A stretch of 64,000 nt of DNA, from positions 868,001-932,000 of the forward strand of contig NZ_JAERRG010000001.1 in NCBI RefSeq assembly GCF_016741935.1, given 5' to 3'. The translations under genes and the position numbers were made by a program. The notes beneath the pieces were generated by a model. The model did no database searches and was not told the DNA's origin. It worked only from the letters and a program-made list of their open reading frames with translations. Source of the stretch: Streptomyces endocoffeicus (lineage in GTDB: Bacteria; Actinomycetota; Actinomycetes; Streptomycetales; Streptomycetaceae). Shown here piece by piece: positions 46,101 to 64,000 of this stretch. Position 1 is the first letter of the stretch. Each line of letters begins with the position of its first letter.

Positions 46101-46504
46101 CGCTCCAGGACCTCCCAGGACGCCTCCAGCAGCAGCCGCTGCTGGGGGTCCATCGCCAGCGCCTCACGCGGGGAGATCCCGAAGAACACGGGGTCGAACA
46201 TCGCGGCGTCGTGCAGGAACCCGCCCTCGTTCACATAGGTCGTGCCCCGGCCGTCGGCGTCCGGGTCGTACACCTCCTCGTGCCAGCCGCGGTCCTTCGG
46301 GAACGGTGAGAGGCCGTCGGCGCCGTCGGCGACCATGCGCCACAGCTCCTCCGGAGAGCTGACCCCGCCGGGGAAGCGGCAGCTCATCGCGACGATCGCG
46401 ATCGGCTCCCGGTTCTTCTCCTCCACCTCCCGAAGGCGCAGACGAGTGCGGTGCAGATCAGTCGTCACCTTGTTGAGATAGTCGCGGAGCTTTGTCTCGC
46501 TCAC
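40190..46504 (-). CDS. Type I PKS C: degenerate terminal module with thioesterase
   Basis: Enzyme of 2104 residues with an N-terminal coiled-coil docking domain (about 1-32) and order KS-AT-DH-KR-ACP-TE. Key residues are altered. The KS keeps Cys204 (codon 45895-45893) but HGTGT reads FGTGT (Phe339, 45490-45488). In the AT, GQGAQ reads SEGAQ (residues 582-583) and the catalytic GHSQG reads GHGQG (Gly668, 44503-44501), although YASH is kept. The KR TGGTG reads TEGTG (Glu1444), and HAAG reads HADE. The DH motifs HxxxGxxxxP and DxxxQ are intact. The ACP Ser is kept in GFNST (41248-41246). The TE has GSSAGG (Ser1962) and a GNHF His. The KS, AT and KR are probably inactive or altered. The start is GTG 46504 with a weak ribosome site. 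Confidence 0.93.
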   Translation of the reverse strand: MSETKLRDYLNKVTTDLHRTRLRLREVEEKNREPIAIVAMSCRFPGGVSSPEELWRMVADGADGLSPFPKDRGWHEEVYDPDADGRGTTYVNEGGFLHDAAMFDPVFFGISPREALAMDPQQRLLLEASWEVLERAGIDPQSVKGTTGGVFMGAAFQGYGAAGPIEAEEAEGYLVTGRLSSVTSGRVSYVLGLEGPAVTVDTACSSSLVTLHLAAQALRQGECDFALAGGVTVMAGPEAFTAFSRQGGLSSDGRCKPFAAAADGTNWSEGVGVLLVERLSDARRHGHPVLAVVRGSAVNQDGASNGLTAPNGTSQRRVIRQALDNAGLTPDEIDVVEAFGTGTSLGDPIEAEALIACYGQDRPEDRPLWLGSIKSNIGHAQAAAGVAGIIKMVMAMRHGVLPKTLHVDEPTPHVDWSAGAVELLTEARPWPETSRPRRAGISSFGISGTNAHTIIEQATEAGEPESAGSEAEAPRPLASSVVPWLVSGKSEAALRAQAERLYAHLTVGGPAEGDDSTAASVADIGYSLAVSRSAFEHRAAVIGEDRESLLRGLRAVAQGEVAQGVVNGRAAKGRRTAFVFPSEGAQWAGMAVGLLESSPVFAEAIGECESALSAYVDWSLTDVLRGVDGAPGFDRVDVVQPVLFAVMVSLAKLWRSVGVEPDAVMGHGQGEIAAACVAGALSLEDAAKVVTLRSQAIARGLAGRGGMVSVGLSADEAKECIAAWDGAISVAAVDGPGSVVVSGDPGALDEMVARLEDEKVEVHRVPVDYASHSAHVEEIREELLKVLVDIEPRSSKVPFYSTVSGEVVDTAGLDAEYWFRNLRQTVELESTTRRLLDAGHTVFIEVSPHPVVARPVRRTVEAAEARAVVVDTLRRDEGGPERFLTSAAELHVSGVGVDWRKALEGHGAHRVDVPTYAFQRQRYWLDSAGAVGDVGSVGLRAVAHPLLSAAVSLAGGGGVLLSGRLSLATNPWLADHAVQGVALVPGTAFPEMAAQAGDQVGCGRVEELVLEAPLAMPERGGVQIQVEVGEADALGHRDVSVYSRVEPADDEADLEQPWVRHAHGVLTPPAPAASFDFAKWPPSGAKPVDVSGGYEHAEEYGLHYGPAYRGLRRAWKRGDAVFADVELPEDQRGIAKYFGLHPALFDAALQAIGANNALRGGDDAPSAGTLMPFSWRGFSLEAVGAGALRVRIIPDGRQAVSLAIADTSGRPVASVDSLVLRPVQAAALRQVGRTAGDALLRMEWTADAAQPAEGVAPGWWAVLVDDCLGVGDALEAAGFFPADVYTDPAALSDTVAAGTNMPGMVVLPVASDGPAVVDQVHTRVGEVLETVQSWVADDRFADTPLVVLTQGAVDTGDGVTDLAAASAWGLVRSAQAEHPGRLVLVDTDDVERAVALLAGVLATREEQLVVRSGEVRLPRLARSLPAGDAPEPGVFGSGAVLVTEGTGALGGLVARHLVARHGVKKLVLLSRSGAETGGAAALRAELEAAGAQVAVTTGDAADRAALAAVLAELPAELALSAVVHADEVLDDGPFASLTRERATAVLRAKADAAWNLHELTADMDLSAFVLFSSTAGLLGAAGQSNYAAANVFLDGLASWRRTRGLPGVSLAWGRWAQDSGVTPPGRDDAAGTALAPLSAAEGMELFDAGVISDTAVVVPARLDLGALRAQGAALPTVFRSLVPDSPVRRAARTAKSEVDQSTQLRQQLAGLSEAGTDEVLLEVVRTVAAAVLGFASPNDIDTDHEFMEMGFNSTSAVEFRNQLAAITGLRLNTTVVFDYPSPGEMVAHLRPRLAAEAASGPAARQVQERPGPAVPVAAPVAAPVPPAPQADASDTLGALYRQAAEQGKHKLGMDLLVNAARIRPTFEDPADFEGNIRPARLSRGPGRPRLMCFASHVALGGVHQYARFAALFRGNRDVAALGTVGSVQGERLAATLDALFRLQARVVAEYAEGDPVVLCGSSAGGMFAHSVAAAMEREGTPAAGVVLLDTYRPDTTKLGQFEDAWVGEMYERDELVSMEGVRMSAMGWYSHLLALWQPPEISVPSLHVRATETVLRTDPDSAAQNWQADWPADSTVDVPGNHFSMMEKHADTTAQAVEDWVANL

Positions 46505-46557
46505 TGTTTTGCCGTCACTTTCTCTACAGTCAGGGTCAGAGGGCGCTGGAGACCGGT

Positions 46558-56913
<10,356 letters not shown>

Positions 56914-56970
56914 TGTTATGTCACCCATGGAAGTAGTAAGGAACGACCCTCGGGAACCGACCGCGCCAGC

Positions 56971-59900
56971 TCAGGAGATCCCGAGCTCCTTGTCGATGAA
57001 GTCGAACATCTCGTCCGATGTCGCCGACTGAATCTTGTCCGAAACCGCCTTCTTGCCCGAGGTGGGCGATTCCTGTTCCGCCTCTCCCCACTTCAGAAGG
57101 AGTGTCTGCAGGCGCGTGGTGATCCTCGGCCGGTCCACGTCGTCGGCGGAGATCGTGGCCATCGCCGCTTCGATCCGGTCCAGCTCGCCGAGGATCGGTG
57201 CGGCCGCCGAGACCCCGTCTTGCACGACGTCGGTACGCAGCCGGCGGGCGAGCGCCACGGGCGTCGGGTGGTCGAAGATGATCGTCGCGGGCAGGCGCAG
57301 GCCCGTCGCCGCGTCGAGCCGGTTGCGCAGTTCGACGGCGGTCAGCGAGTCGAAGCCGAGTTCGCGGAAGGCCCGCTGGGACTCGACCGACTCCACCGAC
57401 GGGAAGCCGAGCACCATCGCCACCTGGGTGGTGACCAGGTCGAGCAGCGCTCGTTCCTGCTCCGCCTCGGACATTCCGGCGAGCCGCTCGCGCAGTTCCG
57501 AGCCACCGGTCTCCAACTGCGCGGCGGTGCCATCGCCGATCGCGGCTTCCAGGATCCGCCGCGCCTCGGGCACCTCGTCCAGCAGCCGGCTGGCCCGTAC
57601 GGCGACGTAGGAGGGTACGAATCGCTCCCAGTCGAGGTCGGCGACGGCCAGGTTGGTCTCCTCCAGGTCGAGGGCCTGCTGGAGGGCCTTGACCGCCAGC
57701 TCCGGGGTCATCGCGGCCATGCCGCCGCGCCGCAGCCGGTCCTCCAGCGCCCCGTCGACCGCCATGCCGCCCTCGGCCCACGGGCCCCAGGCCACCGAGG
57801 TGGCCGCCAGGCCCTGGGCCCGGCGCTGCTGCGCCAGGGCGTCGAGGTAGGCGTTGGCCGCCGCGTAACTGCCCTGCCCGGCGCCGCCGATGGCTCCGGC
57901 GAGCGAGGAGAACAGCACGAACGCGGACAGGTCGAGACCCTCGGTCAGCTCGTGCAGATTGCGGGCCCCGTCCACCTTGGGACGCAGCACGCCCGCGACC
58001 CGCTCCACCGACATCGCGTCCAGGACACCGTCGTCCAGGACACCCGCCGCGTGTACGACGGCGTTCAGCGGATACCGCTCCGGGATGGCGGCCAGTACGG
58101 CGGCCAGGGCCTCGCGGTCGGCGGTGTCGCATGCCGCGATGGTCACGTCCGCGCCCAGCGCGGTGAGTTCGTCGCGCAGTTCGGCCGCGCCGTCGGCCTC
58201 CGGGCCACGGCGGCTGGTCAGCACCAGGTGCTCGGCGCCGGCGCCTGCCAGCCACCGGGCCACCTGGCTGCCCACTCCCCCGGTGCCGCCGGTCACCAGC
58301 ACCGAACCCCGCGCGCTCCACGGCCGGGCCGTGGTCCGCGGCACGGTGGCCCGCACCAGTCTCCGGGTGAACACGCCGGACGTGCGCACCGCCACCTGGT
58401 CCTCGAACTCGCCGGCGCCGCCGCCCAGCACATCGGACAGCCGGGCCGCGGCCCGCTCGTCGAGCGTCTCCGGGAGGTCGACCAGACCGCCCCACAGCCG
58501 CGGGTGCTCCAGACCGGCGACCCGGCCGAGGCCCCACATCTGCGCCTGGGCGGCGCTGCGCAGGGTGTCGGATCCGGTCACCGACACGGCGCCTCGCGTC
58601 GCCACCCACAGCGGGGCCTCGACACCGGCGTCCACGAGTGCCTGCAACGCGACGAGGTTCAGCGCGAGCCCCTGCGGCACGACCGCGTGCTCGGGGCTGG
58701 GGCTCTCGTCCAGGGCCAGCAGGGAGAGGACCCCGCTGACGGCCCCGTCCGGCGCGCCCTCGGCCGTCGTGCGCAGCCGCTCGGCGACCGCCGCGCGGTC
58801 GATGTCCGCCGCGCCGTCGAGGGCGATCCGCGCCACCTCCGCGCCCTGCCGCTCCAGCATGGCCACCGCCGAGGTGACCAGCTCGTCGTCGGCGTACGAG
58901 GCCGGGACCATGACCATCCAGGTGCCGGTGAGCGTCCGCTCCGAGAGCTCGGACACCGGGGTCCACGCGATCTGGTAGCGCCAGCCGTCCACCGTCGAGC
59001 GCTCACGATGGCCCTTGCGGTAGGACGACAGGGCGGGGAGCACCTCGGTGAGCGAGGCGTTTCCGTCCACGTGCAGCGCGGTGGTCAGCGCCTCCAGGTC
59101 CGCGCGCTCGACCGCGTCCCAGAACCGGGCGTCGACCGTGTCCGCGGAGGCGGACGCGGTGGAGGCGTCGCTCTCGGGGGCGTCCAGCCAGTAGCGCTGC
59201 CGCTGGAACGCGTACGTCGGCAGCTCGACCCGCCGGACGTCCTGGCCGGCGCACAGGGCCTCCCAGTCCACGGTGACGCCGTGGACGTGGAGTTCGGCCA
59301 GGGCCGTCGTCAGCGCCTGGGCCTCCGGGCGGTCCTTGCGCAGCGCCGGCACCACGACGGGAGCCGAGGCCTCGTCGGCGGTCAGGCACTCCCGCGCCAT
59401 CGCCGAGAGCACACCGTCCGGGCCCACCTCGAAGAACCTGGTCGCGCCCGTGTTCTCCAGGGAGCGCATCCCGTCCGCGAAGCGCACCGCCTCGCGCACA
59501 TGGCGCACCCAGTACTCCGGCGAGCACACCTCATCGGCGCCCGCCGACTTGCCCGTCACGTTGGACACCAGGGCGATGGCCGGCGGGGCGAACGACAGCC
59601 CTTCGACGACCTTGCGGAAGTCGTCCAGCATGGCGTCCATGCGGGGCGAGTGGAACGCGTGGCTGACGCGGAGGCGGCGGGTCTTACGGCCCTGCTCCGC
59701 CCACTGCCCGGCGATCTCCAGCGCCGCACCCTCGTCACCGGCGATGACCACGGAGGCGTGGCTGTTGACGGCGGCGATGCTCACCTCGGCCGCACGACCG
59801 GCCAGCGACGGAGCGACCTCCTCCTCCGACGCCTCGATCGCGACCATCGCGCCGCCCTCGGGCAGCGCCTGCATCAAACGGCCACGGGCGGCCACCAGCG

Positions 59901-62900
59901 TGCAGGCGTCCTCCAGCGAGAACACCCCGGCCACCTGCGCGGCCGCGATCTCACCGATGGAGTGGCCGATCACCACATCCGGTGCGACGCCCCACGCGGA
60001 CAGCAGCCGGAACAGCGCCACCTCGACCGCGAACAGCGCGGGCTGGGTGAACGCCGTCTGATCCAGCAGTTCGGCGTCCGCGCTGCCCTCCGCGGCGAAC
60101 ATCACGTCCTTCAGCGGACGGTCGAGCAGCACATCGAGGTGCGCGCACACCTCGTCCAGGGCACGGGCGAACACCGGGAACGCCTCGTACAACTCCCGCC
60201 CCATGCCCAGGCGCTGCGCACCCTGGCCCGAGAACAGGAAGGCGGTGATTCCCGTCGGAGTGGCGACCGAGCGCACGACCCCGGGGGCCTCCTCACCGGT
60301 GGCGACGGCCTCGAGCCCGCGCAGCAGCTCCGCGCGGTCCGCCCCCGTCAGCACGGCACGGTGCTCGAACACCGACCGGGTGGCGACCAGGGAATAGCCC
60401 ACGTCCTTCAGGCTCAGCTCGGGCCGTGCGGTCAGGTGGGCCCGCAGCCGCCGCGCCTGGGCGCGCAGCCCGTCAGCACTCCGGGCGGAGAGCGTCCAGG
60501 GAGCCGTGCCACGGTCGTCGGGAGCCGTCACCTCGGCCGGTCGCTCGTCTTCCGCGTCCGACGGGGCCTGCTCGATGATGGCGTGCGCATTGGTGCCGCT
60601 GACGCCGAACGCGGAGACACCGGCCCGGCGCGGCTGGCCCGTCTCCGGCCACTCGGTGGCCTCGGTCAGCAGCCGCACCTCACCCGCCGACCAGTCCACC
60701 TGCGGCGACGGCTCGTCCACATGCAGCATCTTCGGCAGCACACCGTGCCGCATCGCCATGATCATCTTGATGACGCCGGCGAGTCCGGACGCGGCCTGGG
60801 TGTGCCCGATGTTCGACTTCAGCGCGCCCAGCCACAGCGGGCGGCCCTCCGTCCGCTCCTGGCCGTACGTGGCCAGCAGCGCCTGCGCCTCGATCGGGTC
60901 ACCCAGCGAGGTGCCCGTGCCGTGCGCCTCCACCGCGTCCACCTCGGCGGCGGACACCCCGGCGCTGGCCAGCGCCTGGCGGATCACCCGCTGCTGGGAC
61001 GGGCCGTTGGGCGCCGTCAGGCCGTTGGACGCACCGTCCTGGTTCACGGCCGAGCCCCGCACGATGCCCAGCACCTGGTGGCCGTTGCGCCGGGCGTCCG
61101 AGAGCCGCTCCACGAGCAGCACATCGGCGCCCTCGCTCCAGCCGGTACCGTCCGCCGCGGCCGAGAACGGCTTGCAGCGGCCGTCCGGGGCGAGCCCGCC
61201 CTGCCGGCTGAACTCGACGAACGCCATCGGGGTGGCCATCACCGCCACACCGCCGACCAGCGCCATGGAGCATTCGCCCTGACGCAGCGACTGGCAGGCC
61301 AGATGCAGGGCCACCAGCGACGACGAGCAGGCCGTGTCCACCGTGACGGCGGGGCCTTCCAGACCGTAGGTGTAGGCGAGACGGCCGGAGACGACACTGC
61401 CCGCGTTGCCGGTCAGCAGCAGGCCCTCGACCTCCTCGGGCACCGTCTCCAGGTTGGTGCCGTATCCGGAGCCCGAGAAGCCGACGAACACACCGACCTG
61501 GCTGCCCCGCACCGACGTGGGGTTGATGCCCGCCCGCTCGAACGCCTCCCAGGAGGTCTCCAGCAGCAGCCGCTGCTGCGGGTCGGTGGCCAGGGCCTCA
61601 CGGGGCGAGATCCCGAAGAAGCCGGGGTCGAACTCGCCCGCGTCATAGAGGAATCCGCCTTCGCGGGCGTAGAACTTGCCCGGCCGGTCCGGGTCCGGGT
61701 CGTACATGCCCGACAGGTCCCAGCTGCGGTCCGACGGGAAGGACGAGATGGCGTCGCCGCCACTCTCGACCAGCTGCCACAGGTCCTCGGGGCTCCGCAC
61801 CCCGCCGGGGAAGCGGCAGCTCATGGAGACGATCGCGATGGGTTCGTCGTCCGCGCCGGACCCGGCCACGGCCCCGGTCCCGGCGGCGAGCGCCGGGGAC
61901 GAGGTGCCCAGCACCTCGGTGCGCAGATGCGCCGCGAGCGTGCCGGCGCTGGGGTAGTCGAAGACCAGCGTGGCGGGCAGGCTGAGACCGGTCTCGGCGG
62001 CCAGCCGGTTGCGCAGGTCCACCGCGGTCAGCGAGTCGAAGCCCAGATCGCGGAAGGCCCGGTTCGGCTCGATCATCTCCGCGGCGGCGTAGCCGAGCAC
62101 GGCGGCGGCGTGCTTGCGCACCAGATCGAGCAGCGCCCGGTCCCGCTCGCCCTCGGTGAGGGGGTTCAGCCGCTCGCGCAGCTGCGCCCCGGCGGCGTCG
62201 GCGCTCTCGCCACCGTCGCCCTTCGTCTCCAGCGCCCGGACCTCGTCGAGGTCGCTCAGCAACGGGCTGGGGCGGACCGCGGTGAACGAGGGCGCGAACC
62301 GCTCCCAGTCCACGTCCACGACCGTCACCACACCGTCGTCACCGGCCACCGCGCGCTCCAGCGCGGCGATCGCCAACTGGGGTGCCATCGCGGGCAGTCC
62401 ACGCCGCGCCAGCTGCTCCCCCGCGTCGTCCCGGGTCGCCATGCCGCCCTCGGCCCACGGGCCCCAGGAGACGGCGGTGCCCGCGAGGCCCCGCGCACGG
62501 CGCCGCTCCACCAGCGCGTCCAGGAACGCGTTTCCGGAGCCGTAGACGCCCTGGCTGCCGCCGCCCCACACACCGGAGATGGACGAGAAGACCACGAACG
62601 CGTCGAGCTCGCGGTCGCCGAGCAGCTCATCCAGGTTGACGGCGCCCGCCACCTTGCCCGATACCACCCGGGCCGCGTCCGCGAGCTCGGTCTCCAGCAG
62701 GGAGGCCGCGATCGTGACACCCGCCGCGTGCACCACTCCGGTGAGCGGCCGGTGCTCCGGTACGGCGTCCAGGACGGCGGCGAGCGCGTCGCGGTCCGCC
62801 GCGTCACACGCGGCCACCGTCACCTCGGCGCCCATGCCCTCCAGCTCCGCCTTCAACTCGGCGGCGCCCTCGGCCTCGAGACCGCGGCGGCTGGTCAGCA

Positions 62901-64000
62901 CCAGGTGCTCGGCACCGCTACGGACCAGCCAGCGGGCCACCTGGCCGCCGAGCCCGCCCGTGCCACCGGTGACCAGCACCGTGCCACGCGCACGCCACGA
63001 CGTGTCCTCGCCGACGGCCGGGGCCGACCGCACCAGACGGCGTACGAAGACACCGGAGCCGCGCACCGCGACCTGGTCCTCGCCGCCCTCGACGGACAGC
63101 ACACCGGCCAGCCGCGCCGCACCGCGCTCATCAAGCGACTCGGGCAGATCGACCAGACCGCCCCACAGCGGAGGCAACTCCAGCCCGGCCACCCGGCCCA
63201 GCGCCCAGACCATCGCCTGCGTCGGGCTGGTGAGCCGGTCGGAACGGCCCACGGTCACGGCGCCGCGCGTACCGCACCACAACCGGACCGGGATCTCGGC
63301 CCCCACCATGGCCCGCACCAGCACCAGGGTCAGCGCATAGCCGCCCGACAGCGCCGGATACCCCGGGCAGGGCTCCTCGTCCAGGGCCAGCAGCGACAGC
63401 ACACCGCCCAGCTCAGGCGCCTGCTCGGCCAGCTCGCGCAGCCGCTCCGCCAGCGCGTCCGCGTCGAGGTCCCGCTCGTCCACCGCGACCGGGACCACGC
63501 CCGCACCGTGCCGCTCGAGCCCGGCGACGACCTCCGAGACCAGCTCGTCCTCGGCGCGGGACGCCGGAACCACCACCAGCCACGTCCCCGACAGCGAGCC
63601 GTCGGCGACGTCGGAGAACGGCTTCCACGACACCCGGTAGCGCCAGCCGTCGATCGTGGACTGGTCGCGGTTGTTGCGGTGATACGCGGACAGGGCGGGC
63701 AGCACCGCGCTCAGCGGCGCCTCGCTGTCGACCGCCAGCGCGCCCGCCAGCGACTCCAGGTCCTGGCGCTCCACCACGTCCCAGAACCGCGCGTCGACGG
63801 AGCCGGTGGCATCGGCCACGCCTCCGTCGGGCGACAGGCCGAATCCGTCCAGCCAGTAGCGCTCGCGCTGGAAGGCGTAGGTCGGCAGCTCGACAGGGCG
63901 GGCGCCACGGCCCTCCAGTGTGGTGAGCCAATCGACCTTCTTGCCACGCGCGAACACCTCGGCGGCGGAGGTCAGGAAGCGCTCCAGGCCGCCCTCGTCA
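56971..64000 (-). CDS. Type I PKS A: end of one module plus KS-AT-KR-ACP (5' partial)
   Basis: The frame is open to the window edge; the KS and most of the AT of the first module lie beyond 64000. The visible AT tail ([16 protein letters not shown]) is like the methylmalonyl-type ATs of PKS B and C. The first KR has TGGTGGLGG, no LDD, and Trp at 62568-62566 eight residues before the catalytic Tyr (62544-62542), which predicts an A1-type alcohol. ACP Ser is 62034-62032. Second module: KS Cys 61329-61327 with HGTGT; AT GHSIG (Ser 59961-59959) and HAFH, predicting malonyl-CoA; KR with LDD (B-type); ACP Ser 57347-57345. The C-terminal docking domain ends EMFDFIDKELGIS. PKS B begins 57 bp downstream. 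Confidence 0.94.
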   Translation of the reverse strand, partial: DEGGLERFLTSAAEVFARGKKVDWLTTLEGRGARPVELPTYAFQRERYWLDGFGLSPDGGVADATGSVDARFWDVVERQDLESLAGALAVDSEAPLSAVLPALSAYHRNNRDQSTIDGWRYRVSWKPFSDVADGSLSGTWLVVVPASRAEDELVSEVVAGLERHGAGVVPVAVDERDLDADALAERLRELAEQAPELGGVLSLLALDEEPCPGYPALSGGYALTLVLVRAMVGAEIPVRLWCGTRGAVTVGRSDRLTSPTQAMVWALGRVAGLELPPLWGGLVDLPESLDERGAARLAGVLSVEGGEDQVAVRGSGVFVRRLVRSAPAVGEDTSWRARGTVLVTGGTGGLGGQVARWLVRSGAEHLVLTSRRGLEAEGAAELKAELEGMGAEVTVAACDAADRDALAAVLDAVPEHRPLTGVVHAAGVTIAASLLETELADAARVVSGKVAGAVNLDELLGDRELDAFVVFSSISGVWGGGSQGVYGSGNAFLDALVERRRARGLAGTAVSWGPWAEGGMATRDDAGEQLARRGLPAMAPQLAIAALERAVAGDDGVVTVVDVDWERFAPSFTAVRPSPLLSDLDEVRALETKGDGGESADAAGAQLRERLNPLTEGERDRALLDLVRKHAAAVLGYAAAEMIEPNRAFRDLGFDSLTAVDLRNRLAAETGLSLPATLVFDYPSAGTLAAHLRTEVLGTSSPALAAGTGAVAGSGADDEPIAIVSMSCRFPGGVRSPEDLWQLVESGGDAISSFPSDRSWDLSGMYDPDPDRPGKFYAREGGFLYDAGEFDPGFFGISPREALATDPQQRLLLETSWEAFERAGINPTSVRGSQVGVFVGFSGSGYGTNLETVPEEVEGLLLTGNAGSVVSGRLAYTYGLEGPAVTVDTACSSSLVALHLACQSLRQGECSMALVGGVAVMATPMAFVEFSRQGGLAPDGRCKPFSAAADGTGWSEGADVLLVERLSDARRNGHQVLGIVRGSAVNQDGASNGLTAPNGPSQQRVIRQALASAGVSAAEVDAVEAHGTGTSLGDPIEAQALLATYGQERTEGRPLWLGALKSNIGHTQAASGLAGVIKMIMAMRHGVLPKMLHVDEPSPQVDWSAGEVRLLTEATEWPETGQPRRAGVSAFGVSGTNAHAIIEQAPSDAEDERPAEVTAPDDRGTAPWTLSARSADGLRAQARRLRAHLTARPELSLKDVGYSLVATRSVFEHRAVLTGADRAELLRGLEAVATGEEAPGVVRSVATPTGITAFLFSGQGAQRLGMGRELYEAFPVFARALDEVCAHLDVLLDRPLKDVMFAAEGSADAELLDQTAFTQPALFAVEVALFRLLSAWGVAPDVVIGHSIGEIAAAQVAGVFSLEDACTLVAARGRLMQALPEGGAMVAIEASEEEVAPSLAGRAAEVSIAAVNSHASVVIAGDEGAALEIAGQWAEQGRKTRRLRVSHAFHSPRMDAMLDDFRKVVEGLSFAPPAIALVSNVTGKSAGADEVCSPEYWVRHVREAVRFADGMRSLENTGATRFFEVGPDGVLSAMARECLTADEASAPVVVPALRKDRPEAQALTTALAELHVHGVTVDWEALCAGQDVRRVELPTYAFQRQRYWLDAPESDASTASASADTVDARFWDAVERADLEALTTALHVDGNASLTEVLPALSSYRKGHRERSTVDGWRYQIAWTPVSELSERTLTGTWMVMVPASYADDELVTSAVAMLERQGAEVARIALDGAADIDRAAVAERLRTTAEGAPDGAVSGVLSLLALDESPSPEHAVVPQGLALNLVALQALVDAGVEAPLWVATRGAVSVTGSDTLRSAAQAQMWGLGRVAGLEHPRLWGGLVDLPETLDERAAARLSDVLGGGAGEFEDQVAVRTSGVFTRRLVRATVPRTTARPWSARGSVLVTGGTGGVGSQVARWLAGAGAEHLVLTSRRGPEADGAAELRDELTALGADVTIAACDTADREALAAVLAAIPERYPLNAVVHAAGVLDDGVLDAMSVERVAGVLRPKVDGARNLHELTEGLDLSAFVLFSSLAGAIGGAGQGSYAAANAYLDALAQQRRAQGLAATSVAWGPWAEGGMAVDGALEDRLRRGGMAAMTPELAVKALQQALDLEETNLAVADLDWERFVPSYVAVRASRLLDEVPEARRILEAAIGDGTAAQLETGGSELRERLAGMSEAEQERALLDLVTTQVAMVLGFPSVESVESQRAFRELGFDSLTAVELRNRLDAATGLRLPATIIFDHPTPVALARRLRTDVVQDGVSAAAPILGELDRIEAAMATISADDVDRPRITTRLQTLLLKWGEAEQESPTSGKKAVSDKIQSATSDEMFDFIDKELGIS

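Overview
The window looks like a Streptomyces or close actinomycete chromosome. It has very high GC, third-position GC bias, many GTG starts, operons joined by ATGA/GTGA overlaps, and long GC-rich hairpins between genes. No gap between genes exceeds about 300 bp. I see no tRNA, rRNA, CRISPR array or insertion sequence.

Left part (1-30.5 kb) is a mosaic of small metabolic and regulatory units. 1-5785 is an oligopeptide-type ABC importer (binding protein cut by the window edge, two permeases, two ATPases) ending in a TauE-like permease. 5862-12422 holds a small conserved protein, a DJ-1/PfpI protein, and a LacI regulator divergent from a PhyH dioxygenase, an SDR and two Gfo/Idh/MocA dehydrogenases, probably a sugar or cyclitol unit. 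12441-17062 is a TetR regulator with two spaced palindromes, divergent from a three-subunit molybdenum hydroxylase of the PaoABC/YagTSR type. 17224-20334 holds a nuclease, two lipoproteins, a tiny ORF resembling a truncated ferritin-like gene, and an AraC/GyrI regulator. 20399-23562 is a GntR regulator divergent from a nitrilase-family amidase and an APC permease. 23666-27642 has a possible Cys leader peptide, a YeeE/YedE sulfur transporter, a secreted DUF3616-like protein and a secreted glycan-binding-like protein under a perfect CebR box. 27939-30498 has RidA, HxlR, an epoxide-hydrolase-like enzyme and TetR; ridA and hxlR share a 44-bp regulatory element.

Right part (30.5-64 kb, all minus strand) is one end of a modular type I polyketide synthase cluster. 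In transcription order it reads: PKS A (5' end outside; ...AT]-KR-ACP / KS-AT(malonyl)-KR-ACP), PKS B (KS-AT(methylmalonyl)-KR-ACP / KS-AT(malonyl)-DH-KR-ACP), PKS C (KS-AT-DH-KR-ACP-TE), PKS D (ACP-KS-AT(malonyl)-DH-ER-KR-ACP), an adenylate-forming ligase and a discrete acyltransferase. PKS D starts with a bare ACP and has no loading AT or KSQ. The ligase and discrete acyltransferase next to it probably make and load an unusual starter unit in trans. PKS C ends the chain with a thioesterase.

The most unusual object is PKS C. Its DNA is nearly identical over long stretches to an active neighbouring AT, yet the AT serine is Gly, the AT GQG motif is SEG, the KS HGTGT histidine is Phe, and the KR nucleotide motif TGGTG is TEGTG. 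I read it as a terminal module turned into a non-elongating relay that hands the finished chain to the thioesterase. If so, the released end would be a 2-enoyl, 4-methyl, 5,7-dihydroxy segment set by modules A and B. This is inference and is testable.
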